Origin: Ruminococcaceae bacterium UBA2656
Lineage (GTDB): Bacteria; Bacillota; Clostridia; Oscillospirales; Acutalibacteraceae
Direction: 5' to 3'
Assembly (NCBI GenBank): GCA_002359465.1
Contig: DENA01000008.1
Span: forward strand, 22,018-31,669
DNA length: 9,652 nt
Position numbers and translations under genes: made by a program
Notes under the pieces: model-generated
Told to the model about the DNA's origin: nothing
What the model saw: only the letters and a program-made list of their open reading frames with translations
Database searches by the model: none
In this document: positions 1 through 5,156 of the stretch, piece after piece
Layout: each line of letters begins with the position of its first letter
Position numbering within the stretch: position 1 is the first letter of the stretch

Positions 1-250
1 CATGCCGGAAGCTGTAATCCGCATCATAGCTGGAAGCGACAAGATTTTTTGTGACAAGGCTGTCCATCATCCAGCCGAGCGGCACGCACCCGGCGGCACA
101 CAAAAGCCAGAACAGGTTCAGCGCGGGCAGGCTGTTCAGAAGAGTAAACAGATTATTGTCTGAAATGCAAAAATAAGCAAGCAGCCCAAGGGTCAGCGCA
201 AAAAGCGCAATCTGAAAAATTTTGGATGCCCTGCTTTTTTGTTCCTTCAT
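1..250 (-). CDS. Flippase-like (UPF0104/LPG synthase TM-type) membrane protein, N-terminal part
   Basis: Partial gene: 83 N-terminal codons are present and the rest lies beyond the left edge. The start is the ATG at 250-248, with GGAG motifs just upstream; their spacing (3 or 12 bases) is not ideal. The visible protein has a short basic N-terminus, a hydrophobic helix at about residues 11-29 (IFQIALFALTLGLLAYF), a short polar loop, and a second hydrophobic stretch at about 44-60. It then reads into a basic/polar segment ending YSFRH. In UPF0104/lysylphosphatidylglycerol-synthase-type membrane proteins (YbhN/AglD-like), such a segment precedes the long multi-helix core, and this layout matches. 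The diagnostic core with its conserved Gly/Gln-rich loop is outside the window, so the family call is inferred from helix spacing and context. The gene lies 24 bp downstream of a glycosyltransferase, so a role in moving or modifying a membrane lipid or lipid-linked glycan is plausible. It could also be another polytopic membrane protein. Confidence 0.6.
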   Translation of the reverse strand, partial: MKEQKSRASKIFQIALFALTLGLLAYFCISDNNLFTLLNSLPALNLFWLLCAAGCVPLGWMMDSLVTKNLVASSYDADYSFRH

Positions 251-274
251 ATACTCCGTTTACTCCCATATGCT

Positions 275-1306
275 TTAGCGGGTGGAGTAGTCCTTTTCCA
301 GCTGTTCGGGAGCGTTCACCACATCCGGCAGCTCGCTGAACATGGTCGTAGGGCTGAATTCATCCGCAGAATAGTGCTTAATCGCACGCGAAACCCGGCG
401 CATGTTGGCCATGCACCCACGCATACATTTTTTCTCATTATGCAGCTTTAATACATACATATAGCAGCATCCGCAGGTTTTGCGCGTCAGTGCCAGATAA
501 CTTTTTTTGTATTTTTCGTAAAGCCCGTTCTTTTCAAGAGAAATGCGAACCATTGCGATGGCACGGATAAAATCGTTGATTTTGTCCGCGTTCATCGTCG
601 CCAGCGTACTGGACGGATGCTGATTGTAGTAATAGAGAGGCCTGTCAAGCACCACGACCTGATTTGCATTCGCAAATACTTTATTCGCAATTGCCATGTC
701 CTCAAAGCACATGGTCGGGAATTTAATATCATAATCTGTAAAAAGGCTGCGTTTATACATTTTGTTCCACACAAGGCTCTGGATCTGAACGTCGCGCAGA
801 AGCTTTTTCATGGCTTCCTCCGGCTTGAAAATGCCGCGGCAGCGGAACGGATATTCAAATAAAAAGTTGTTCTCCACAAAATGGAAATAGTAATAACAGC
901 AGGAAATGTCGCTGCCCGTATCCACACAGGCGTTATAAAGCTCTTCCAGATAGGTTGGGCCGACATAGTCGTCGCTGTCCACAAAACAGACATATTCCCC
1001 GCGCGCGGCCGCAAGGCCGTTGTTGCGCGCATTGGCAATACCGCCGTTTTTCTGGTCGATCACCTTCACAAAATCATATCTTTCCTCAAACCTGCGGAGA
1101 ATATCCAGCGAATCATCTTTGGAGCCGTCGTTGACGGTAATAATTTCAAAATCGGTAAATGTCTGGTCAACCAGAGAAGACAGGCATTTCCCGACATATT
1201 TTTCAACATTGTAGACCGGTATGATAATGCTAATCTTCGGTGCAGTTTCTTTTTCTGGCAAAATTAGCTCATCCTTTCCTGGCGGCGGCACAGCCGCTTT
1301 TCGCAT
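275..1306 (-). CDS. Family 2 (GT-A) glycosyltransferase
   Basis: 343 aa, ATG start, with AGGA five bases upstream. After a 24-residue polar leader comes a classic GT2 fold. KISIIIPVYN (24-33) is the first beta strand with its nucleotide-sugar loop. VNDGSKDDS (58-66) is the uracil/ribose-binding region. NGGIANARNNGL (87-98) is followed by the DXD-type metal motif in FVDSDD (108-113). A middle motif VWNKMYKRSLF (179-189) and the acidic FEDMAIANKVF (201-211), which is likely to contain the catalytic base, match the EpsJ/CpsI-like group that transfers sugars to surface polysaccharides or lipids. No transmembrane helix is visible, so the enzyme is probably cytoplasmic and membrane-associated. Donor and acceptor cannot be read from the sequence. 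The C-terminal third has an unusual cysteine cluster (C278, C280, C281, C294, C298). An alternative TTG start at codon 17, about 10 bases after AGGAAAGG, is possible and would keep the whole domain. It probably forms an operon with the membrane protein downstream. Confidence 0.9.
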   Translation of the reverse strand: MRKAAVPPPGKDELILPEKETAPKISIIIPVYNVEKYVGKCLSSLVDQTFTDFEIITVNDGSKDDSLDILRRFEERYDFVKVIDQKNGGIANARNNGLAAARGEYVCFVDSDDYVGPTYLEELYNACVDTGSDISCCYYYFHFVENNFLFEYPFRCRGIFKPEEAMKKLLRDVQIQSLVWNKMYKRSLFTDYDIKFPTMCFEDMAIANKVFANANQVVVLDRPLYYYNQHPSSTLATMNADKINDFIRAIAMVRISLEKNGLYEKYKKSYLALTRKTCGCCYMYVLKLHNEKKCMRGCMANMRRVSRAIKHYSADEFSPTTMFSELPDVVNAPEQLEKDYSTR

Positions 1307-1369
1307 ATTATTCCTAAATAATGTATTTATATTTTTATTTATGAAATTAAAAATATCCTGTTCATCCCT

Positions 1370-1389
1370 CTCATTTTTGCAGAAATGAG
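1370..1389. repeat. 7-bp perfect inverted repeat upstream of the glycosyltransferase
   Basis: CTCATTT (1370-1376) and AAATGAG (1383-1389) are separated by 6 bases. No T-run follows on either strand, so this is not an obvious terminator. It lies about 65-85 bp upstream of the glycosyltransferase start and overlaps a weak minus-strand promoter candidate, so an operator or an mRNA leader hairpin are both possible. The repeat is seen directly; its function is inferred. Confidence 0.4.
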
Positions 1390-1401
1390 CCCAAAAGTCA
1401 A
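1373..1401 (-). promoter_or_regulatory. Weak candidate promoter for the glycosyltransferase operon
   Basis: On the minus strand, TTGACT (1401-1396, five of six matches to the -35 consensus) is followed 17 bases later by AAAAAT (1378-1373, four of six matches to the -10 consensus). A second, overlapping TTGACT lies at 1406-1401. The VanW terminator sits immediately upstream, so the glycosyltransferase needs its own promoter or readthrough. The -10 is poor and the leader is AT-rich, so this is only a candidate. Confidence 0.3.
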
Positions 1402-1404
1402 GTC

Positions 1405-1441
1405 AAATTTAAAATCAGGGTGCAGCCTGAGCCACACCCTG
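1405..1441 (-). terminator. Rho-independent terminator of the VanW gene
   Basis: Ten bases after the VanW stop, the minus strand reads CAGGGTG, then a short inner segment, then CACCCTG (1441-1416), followed by ATTTTAAATTT (1415-1405). The 7-bp perfect stem extends inward by two G-T wobbles and two GC pairs to a TCAG loop. The T-rich tail is interrupted by AAA, so termination may be incomplete and some readthrough into the glycosyltransferase is possible. Confidence 0.75.
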
Positions 1442-1451
1442 CAAAGATATT

Positions 1452-3107
1452 TTATTCGGGTATTATGGTATTCGCCGGAACCGTATCGGAATCGGTGCCG
1501 TCCTGTTGGCTGGAGCCGCTGTCCGGCGGTGCCTGAGAGGCTGCGGAGGAAGACCCGCCGCCGGTTGGCGCCGAAGAGGAAGCCGCCGGTTTTGAGGAAT
1601 TCGCGGACGGCTTGGAAGAGCTTGCCGGCTGGGAAGAACTTGCCGGCGGAACGCTTCCGTTCACCGTTGTTCCGGGGCCTATGGAATAATACGCAGGCTG
1701 CGCGCGGTAATAGGAGGACGAAAGGTTCTCCGTTTTCACAATAGCGCCGTTCTTATAGAAAACACGCTGAGCGGTCGCCCTTGCCCCGGTGCGCGCCTTA
1801 GAGTCAAGCCTTACCACACCCTTTGCAAGGGTTTTGTCAACCGTGTATTTCGGCGTGGTCGGCGCGGGGATCATCTGTGTTTTTTGTGATGTAACCTCGA
1901 TACGGTCATAATCCGGGGACTGATAACCGTAGAAAGTCGCAGTGAGCACCCTGCCTTTGGTGCCGGTAACGATATAAACAGGATAATCCGTGGGATTCTT
2001 AAATTTAAAATCAAGTTCCGGGTAACTGACCGCCGCGTCCTGTCCAATCGGACAGTAGGTCGACTGCAGCGTATGGTTGGAGCGCTGGACAATCTTCATG
2101 TTGGAACGGAGCGCCGCGCCGTAAATTGTGGTGGATGCCTGGCAGATCCCGCCGCCGTAGGCCTGAATCAGCTTACCGTTCAGAATAGCGCCCGCCTCAA
2201 GAAAGCCGCTCGCCTTGCTGCAGGAATCGCCGACCACGGCATTGAAGGAAAACGTACCGCCCGCCGGCACACTGGTTCCGTTGATTCTGGAGAGGGCCAG
2301 CGACATATTATGTGTTCCGTTCGCATTATTGGTGGAAGTCGTGCTGTAGGTACCCAGCTTTTGCAGGTGGCTTTTTACCTCCGCAATCGTTTTGCTGAAC
2401 GGAACGACCTTGGTCGGCACTTCCACTGTTCCGGTTTTTGTCCCGTTGATAATTGCCTCAACCTGCGTATAGAGTTTGTTTTCATCCACCGCCAGCCCGT
2501 TTTTTCCATCGGCATAGCTGAATGTCGCGGTCGCCGGATTAAAAGAGGCAACCGTTGCGTCAACCGGGTCATAGGCGATCTGCTTAGCGGTTTCCTTCAG
2601 CTTGGCGTTCAGAGTATCATAGTTCATCGTATTGGTAACGCTGTAAGCCTTGGGCGTGGTCTGCAGCGCAACAACCTGCTTGTAGCGCTCTTCCCGGTCC
2701 CCCGTACGCGCGTATGCGTACGCCTCTTTCAACACAGAATCCGTATTGAACTGAAAGTCAAGGTCATCCTCGGTCAGCCGCCATGTTTTATCCTTATAGA
2801 CGATTTTGATATCGTATTTATCGCGCAGAGCGGGTTCAGCCGCAGTCACGGCGGCTTTGGCCTGTTCCATGGTTTTTCCGCCCAGGTCGATGCCCGCGAC
2901 GGTAATTCCCTTATAAAAGGTATCAACGTCAATTACCGAAGCGACCTGCTTCTGATGCTGATATCTTGCGTATAACTGCCTGCCGAAAAAGCCGCCGACC
3001 GCGCAAAGCAAAACCAGCCCGGCAATGACAGGCACAATGATTGTTCGCTTTTTTCTGCCGGAGTTTCGCGCTCCCGAAGAAATATCAATCATTTTTGCAT
3101 CGGTCAT
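1452..3107 (-). CDS. Membrane-anchored VanW family protein with G5-like domain and Ser/Pro-rich tail
   Basis: 551 aa, ATG start, with GGAGG eight bases upstream. A basic cytoplasmic stub (RKKR, 18-21) precedes one membrane anchor at about 22-42, so most of the protein should lie outside the membrane. Residues about 60-240 resemble the peptidoglycan-binding repeat (PF12229 type) usually found before VanW domains, with AGIDLGGKTMEQA at 71-83. The VanW domain covers about 250-395 and carries its hallmark motifs: NMSLALSRINGT (267-278), PAGGTFSFN (281-289), YGGGICQASTTIY (317-329) and RSNHTL (342-347). Residues about 400-478 look like a divergent G5 domain. The last 70 residues are a low-complexity Ser/Pro/Ala tail (PASSSQPASSSKP and similar). 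There is no LPXTG-type sorting signal and no second membrane helix, so the protein is held by its N-terminal anchor. VanW was named from a vancomycin-resistance cluster, but its biochemical role is unknown; here it is a general envelope gene with no van genes nearby. It has its own promoter and terminator. Confidence 0.93.
   Translation of the reverse strand: MTDAKMIDISSGARNSGRKKRTIIVPVIAGLVLLCAVGGFFGRQLYARYQHQKQVASVIDVDTFYKGITVAGIDLGGKTMEQAKAAVTAAEPALRDKYDIKIVYKDKTWRLTEDDLDFQFNTDSVLKEAYAYARTGDREERYKQVVALQTTPKAYSVTNTMNYDTLNAKLKETAKQIAYDPVDATVASFNPATATFSYADGKNGLAVDENKLYTQVEAIINGTKTGTVEVPTKVVPFSKTIAEVKSHLQKLGTYSTTSTNNANGTHNMSLALSRINGTSVPAGGTFSFNAVVGDSCSKASGFLEAGAILNGKLIQAYGGGICQASTTIYGAALRSNMKIVQRSNHTLQSTYCPIGQDAAVSYPELDFKFKNPTDYPVYIVTGTKGRVLTATFYGYQSPDYDRIEVTSQKTQMIPAPTTPKYTVDKTLAKGVVRLDSKARTGARATAQRVFYKNGAIVKTENLSSSYYRAQPAYYSIGPGTTVNGSVPPASSSQPASSSKPSANSSKPAASSSAPTGGGSSSAASQAPPDSGSSQQDGTDSDTVPANTIIPE
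1614..1647. repeat. Tandem 16-bp repeat in the Ser/Pro-rich tail of the VanW protein
   Basis: GGAAGAGCTTGCCGGC (1614-1629) and GGAAGAACTTGCCGGC (1632-1647) differ at one base and have an 18-bp period. They encode successive PASSS(Q/K) units of the C-terminal tail. They belong to a wider low-complexity stretch at about 1540-1665 that probably grows and shrinks by slippage or unequal recombination. Confidence 0.7.
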
Positions 3108-3143
3108 AAATGGAGCCTCCTAAATAATTACATAACCTCAAGT

Positions 3144-3173
3144 TACTGGTATATCCGTTAGATACTGGTATAT
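3144..3173. repeat. Tandem 11-bp direct repeat at the VanW promoter (candidate operator)
   Basis: TACTGGTATAT occurs exactly twice, at 3144-3154 and 3163-3173, with a 19-bp period (nearly two helical turns). Within each copy TAC and GTA are mirror-symmetric around a TG centre, and the second copy extends to ATAC-TG-GTAT. The second copy overlaps the -10 box of the minus-strand promoter (3172-3177), and the first lies just downstream of the predicted transcript start. That placement suits binding sites for a repressor of the VanW gene. The repeats are seen directly; the role is inferred. Confidence 0.55.
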
Positions 3174-3200
3174 TATATAACGTCGGCGGTTAAAAGTAAA
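3172..3200 (-). promoter_or_regulatory. Promoter of the VanW gene
   Basis: On the minus strand, TTTACT (3200-3195, four of six -35 matches) is followed after 17 bases by a perfect TATAAT (3177-3172). The start of transcription would be near 3165, giving a leader of about 58 nt before the ATG at 3107. Flanking repeats suggest regulation. Confidence 0.65.
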
Positions 3201-3219
3201 GTTACAGCTTTATAACCGC
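3186..3219. repeat. 7-bp inverted repeat bracketing the VanW -35 box, beside a GC-only block
   Basis: GCGGTTA (3186-3192) and TAACCGC (3213-3219) are perfect inverted copies 20 bases apart, and the -35 element at 3195-3200 lies between them. A competing pairing exists between CGGCGG (3184-3189) and CCGCCG (3227-3232). The adjacent 3216-3232 is entirely G/C, in sharp contrast with the AT-rich promoters on both sides. An activator or repressor site is possible; no function is shown. Confidence 0.45.
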
Positions 3220-3255
3220 GCCGCGGCCGCCGTCCCTTCGCACCCGAGATTTTCT

Positions 3256-3285
3256 GTGGCAACTTTTATAAATATATGTTATAAT
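3256..3285 (+). promoter_or_regulatory. Extended -10 promoter for the diacylglycerol glucosyltransferase
   Basis: TATAAT at 3280-3285 is preceded by TGT (3277-3279), an extended -10 element. A GTGGCA -35 (3256-3261, four of six matches) lies 18 bases upstream. Transcription would begin near 3292 and give a leader of about 110 nt. A second possible extended -10 (TGTTATAGT, 3352-3360) lies closer to the gene but lacks a clear -35. Confidence 0.7.
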
Positions 3286-3325
3286 TATGAAATATATGGC
3301 AGTCCGTTAAAACAGGAGAACTGAA

Positions 3326-3364
3326 TTGCGGTTTATTTTTGAAACTGTTACTGTTATAGTGTGA
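3326..3364 (+). other. Possible 12-residue leader peptide ORF
   Basis: Within the long leader, AGGAGA (3314-3319) is followed seven bases after GGAG by TTG. It opens a short frame reading MRFIFETVTVIV and ends in TGA at 3362-3364, 37 bases before the glucosyltransferase start. The spacing is good for translation, but the frame is so short that chance is a fair explanation. There is no run of regulatory codons and no clear attenuator hairpin. Confidence 0.2.
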
Positions 3365-3401
3365 TTGCGAATGAAAAGAAACTGAACAAAGGAGGGTTGG
3401 T

Positions 3402-4523
3402 GTGAAGATCTTAATTCTTTCGGCTGCGACGGGCGGAGGACACCTGAGGGCCTCCCACGCCATTCAGAAATATATTGCCGAAAATTCGACGGGCAATGAG
3501 GTTGTCGTGGTTGATGCTCTGAAAAGCATTAACGCTGTTCTGGACAAAACCGTCTGCGAGGGTTATCATTTTCTGGCAACCAAAACACCAAAGGTATTCG
3601 GCCAGCTTTACCGCAAAACCAATCAGGACAGCATCCTTTCCAATCTGGTTACCCGCTTTTCAAGCGCCTTCAGCCAAAAGCTGATTCCTTTATTGGATGA
3701 GCAGAAGCCTGATGTGATTATATCCACGCATCCGTTTGCAACAGAAATGATTTCCCATTTAAAGGGCAAGGGAATTGTAAAGGCGCCGCTGATCTGCCTG
3801 ATGACGGACTACGGCCCGCACCGGGCCTGGATTGCAGACCATGTCGACGCATATATTGTCTCTACGAAAGACATGATACCGGAAATGAACGCTATGGGCG
3901 TTAAAGCAGAAAAAATCTACCCGTTCGGCATCCCCGTCGGGGACGTGTTTTTTACAAAGGGGGACAAACCAGCCCTGCTGAAAAAATTCGGCATGGACGA
4001 CAAACTGCCGACCATTTTGATTATGGCAGGCAGCTTCGGCGTTACCAATATTATGAAAATTTACAGGAATCTGGTGCAGCTTCCTATCGAATTTCAGGTT
4101 ATCGTCATCACGGGGCGCAACCAAAAGCTGTATGAAGCTTTTACCCCCGTCATTGAACAGAGCCCGAAAAGGACCAAGCTGGTTTATTTTACCGACGAAG
4201 TGGAAAACTACATGCACGCTTCGGACCTGATTATCACCAAGCCGGGCGGGCTGACCGTTTCGGAGGCGCTTGCGTGCAACATCCCGCTGGCCGTGTTTGA
4301 CGCGATTCCCGGGCAGGAGGAGGACAACGCGAATTTTCTGCTGTCGCACAACATGGCTGTCAAGCTGGAAAAAGGCGTCGATCCGGGGGAAACAATTCTT
4401 TCCCTGCTTGAGGACAACAAACGGCTGGAGGAAATGCGCGCGTCCCTGGAAAACTTCGACATGTCGCAGTCCGGAAAAAATATTTTTTCACTGATCAGCG
4501 AGCTCTCAAAGAACAATCCATAA
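3402..4523 (+). CDS. Processive diacylglycerol beta-glucosyltransferase / MGDG synthase-like (UgtP family, GT28)
   Basis: 373 aa, close to the usual size of Bacillus UgtP. The start is GTG, with AAGGAGG six bases upstream. The enzyme probably adds glucose (or galactose) from a UDP-sugar to diacylglycerol on the inner face of the membrane, making glycolipids that can anchor lipoteichoic acid. The N-terminal MGDG-synthase domain (about 1-170) opens with SAATGGGHLRASHAI (7-21), the glycine-rich acceptor-side loop of this family. It also has STHPFAT (108-114) and LMTDYGPHRAW (133-143). The C-terminal GT28 domain (about 200-345) contains MAGSFG (208-213), VITGRN (235-240) and the donor-binding ITKPGGLTVSEALA (278-291). 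IPGQEEDNANFL (302-313) follows. No transmembrane helix is seen, as expected for a peripheral membrane enzyme. The gene appears monocistronic, with its own promoter and a strong terminator. MurG-like or xylanase-associated annotations sometimes given to relatives fit less well. The exact sugar and processivity are unknown. Confidence 0.9.
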   Translation: MKILILSAATGGGHLRASHAIQKYIAENSTGNEVVVVDALKSINAVLDKTVCEGYHFLATKTPKVFGQLYRKTNQDSILSNLVTRFSSAFSQKLIPLLDEQKPDVIISTHPFATEMISHLKGKGIVKAPLICLMTDYGPHRAWIADHVDAYIVSTKDMIPEMNAMGVKAEKIYPFGIPVGDVFFTKGDKPALLKKFGMDDKLPTILIMAGSFGVTNIMKIYRNLVQLPIEFQVIVITGRNQKLYEAFTPVIEQSPKRTKLVYFTDEVENYMHASDLIITKPGGLTVSEALACNIPLAVFDAIPGQEEDNANFLLSHNMAVKLEKGVDPGETILSLLEDNKRLEEMRASLENFDMSQSGKNIFSLISELSKNNP

Positions 4524-4557
4524 AAAAGGAAGCAGGCAATCGTCTGCTTCCTTTTTT
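4522..4557. terminator. Bidirectional rho-independent terminator between convergent genes
   Basis: GGAAGCAG (4528-4535) pairs perfectly with CTGCTTCC (4544-4551) around an 8-base loop. It is flanked by six A's on the left (4522-4527) and six T's on the right (4552-4557), so it can stop transcription in both directions. It overlaps the stop codon of the glucosyltransferase and lies 8 bases past the end of the minus-strand Fur-family gene. Confidence 0.93.
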
Positions 4558-4565
4558 GCACTACT

Positions 4566-4985
4566 TTAATCCCGGGGTTTTTTCGCCTGCTCCTGCGCGC
4601 GGCTGCGCCGGACGCACTTGGGGCATTTGCCGTAAATCGTCAGCGTATGTCCCTCTATTTCATAGCCCGTATCCTGCGCAAGGCCCCGTTCAATGCCGGA
4701 AAGCGGGCAGTCCTCTATTTTGATTTTGGCGCTGCACCCGGTACAGATCAAATAATGCCCGTGATGCTCCTGCGCGATGGAATAACGCACAATCCCATCG
4801 CTCCATACGTCCTTTTTAATCAGCCCGTCCGCGGCAAAGCGCTCCAGATTGCGGTAAACGGTGGAGAGGGCCAGACTGGGATATTCGTCCTTCAGCGCGG
4901 CAAAGATATCCTCCGCGCCGACCGGGTCGCTGTTCTGTTTCAGAATCCGCATAATCGCGCCCCGCTGTTTTGTATTTTTCAACAT
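4566..4985 (-). CDS. Fur-family metal-dependent repressor (Zur-like)
   Basis: 139 aa, ATG start, with GGAGG nine bases upstream. The N-terminal winged helix includes AEDIFAALKDEYPSLALSTVYRNLERF (24-50), with STVYRNL as the recognition helix typical of Fur proteins. The dimerisation/metal domain has a His cluster EHHGH (73-77), then CTGC (81-84) and CPKC (121-124), the two CXXC pairs of the structural zinc site. The segment IEDCP (90-94), with its cysteine nine residues after CTGC, and GHTLTIYGKCPKC (112-124) resemble Bacillus Zur more than Fur or PerR. The position where PerR has a metal-binding Asp soon after the first CXXC is occupied by Lys/Ile here. The His often found before the AxD helix in Fur/PerR is Asp (D20). 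I therefore favour zinc sensing, from remembered family sequences, but Fur or PerR cannot be excluded. The protein starts slightly short, only seven residues before the QRxAI motif. It is divergent from the cysteine desulfurase operon and may control it and itself. Confidence 0.9.
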   Translation of the reverse strand: MLKNTKQRGAIMRILKQNSDPVGAEDIFAALKDEYPSLALSTVYRNLERFAADGLIKKDVWSDGIVRYSIAQEHHGHYLICTGCSAKIKIEDCPLSGIERGLAQDTGYEIEGHTLTIYGKCPKCVRRSRAQEQAKKPRD

Positions 4986-5009
4986 TTCGCCCTTCCTCCC
5001 TGTTAAAAT

Positions 5010-5086
5010 ACGGTTTTACAGACCGGCATTCCGCTACCGCTTATTATAATACAATTTAATAAAAATGCAATGTGCTTTAAAACCGT
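5010..5086. repeat. 9-bp inverted repeat spanning the divergent promoter region (candidate operator half-sites)
   Basis: ACGGTTTTA (5010-5018) and TAAAACCGT (5078-5086) are perfect inverted copies about 68 bp apart, centre to centre. The right copy is itself part of a compact palindrome, AAAAC-C-GTTTT (5079-5089), just upstream of the desulfurase -35. The left copy is inside TAAAATACGGTTTTA (5004-5018), in the leader of the Fur-family gene. An AT-rich repeat TTATTA-N10-TAATAA (5041-5062) overlaps the -10 of the repressor promoter. None is a clear match to the Fur, PerR or Zur boxes I know. Confidence 0.45.
5043..5070 (-). promoter_or_regulatory. Promoter of the Fur-family repressor
   Basis: On the minus strand, TTGCAT (5070-5065) is followed after 16 bases by a perfect TATAAT (5048-5043). 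The transcript would begin near 5036, about 50 nt before the ATG. Only the TTG of the -35 is conserved. The -10 lies within an AT-rich inverted repeat, so autoregulation is plausible. Confidence 0.6.
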
Positions 5087-5091
5087 TTTCG

Positions 5092-5120
5092 TTGCTCAAA
5101 AGTACCGCATGGTGTATAAT
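5092..5120 (+). promoter_or_regulatory. Promoter of the cysteine desulfurase-thiI-cinA-sortase operon
   Basis: TTGCTC (5092-5097) and a perfect TATAAT (5115-5120) are 17 bases apart. Transcription from about 5127 gives a leader of some 30 nt before the TTG start at 5157. It would not contain the upstream in-frame ATGs at 5070 and 5109, which argues against those starts. The palindrome at 5079-5089 ends just before the -35. Confidence 0.65.
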
Positions 5121-5143
5121 ATAGTAATATCAATTTATGACTT

Positions 5144-5148
5144 GGAGG
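5144..5148 (+). promoter_or_regulatory. Ribosome binding site that fixes the TTG start of the cysteine desulfurase
   Basis: GGAGG is followed by 8 bases and then TTG at 5157-5159. The in-frame ATGs at 5070 and 5109 have no comparable site and would add residues without similarity to the family. The TTG start gives MGEIYLDNSSTT, the normal N-terminus of NifS/IscS proteins. Confidence 0.8.
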
Positions 5149-5156
5149 TATCCACC

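Noticed and set aside
2073..2975. 300-codon open frame on the plus strand opposite the VanW gene
   Set aside because: It lies wholly antisense to a gene with clear domains, has no ribosome binding site and shows no recognisable motif. It is a by-product of codon bias in the real gene.
1452..3107. VanW gene as evidence of a vancomycin-resistance cluster
   Set aside because: No vanR/S/H/A/X/Y-like gene is nearby, and VanW-domain proteins are common in ordinary clostridial genomes.
3266..3463. 65-codon minus-strand frame in the divergent intergenic region
   Set aside because: It overlaps the glucosyltransferase promoter and start, has no recognisable features and is AT-rich by chance.
3759..4349. 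196-codon open frame opposite the glucosyltransferase
   Set aside because: Antisense to the conserved donor-binding domain, with no start signal.
5070..5156. Upstream in-frame ATG starts for the cysteine desulfurase (5070 and 5109)
   Set aside because: They overlap the predicted promoter, lack ribosome binding sites and add 16-29 residues foreign to the family. The TTG at 5157 has GGAGG at the right distance.
5000..5156. TPP riboswitch or T-box upstream of the thiI operon
   Set aside because: The leader from the predicted start is only about 30 nt and shows none of the conserved motifs of either element.
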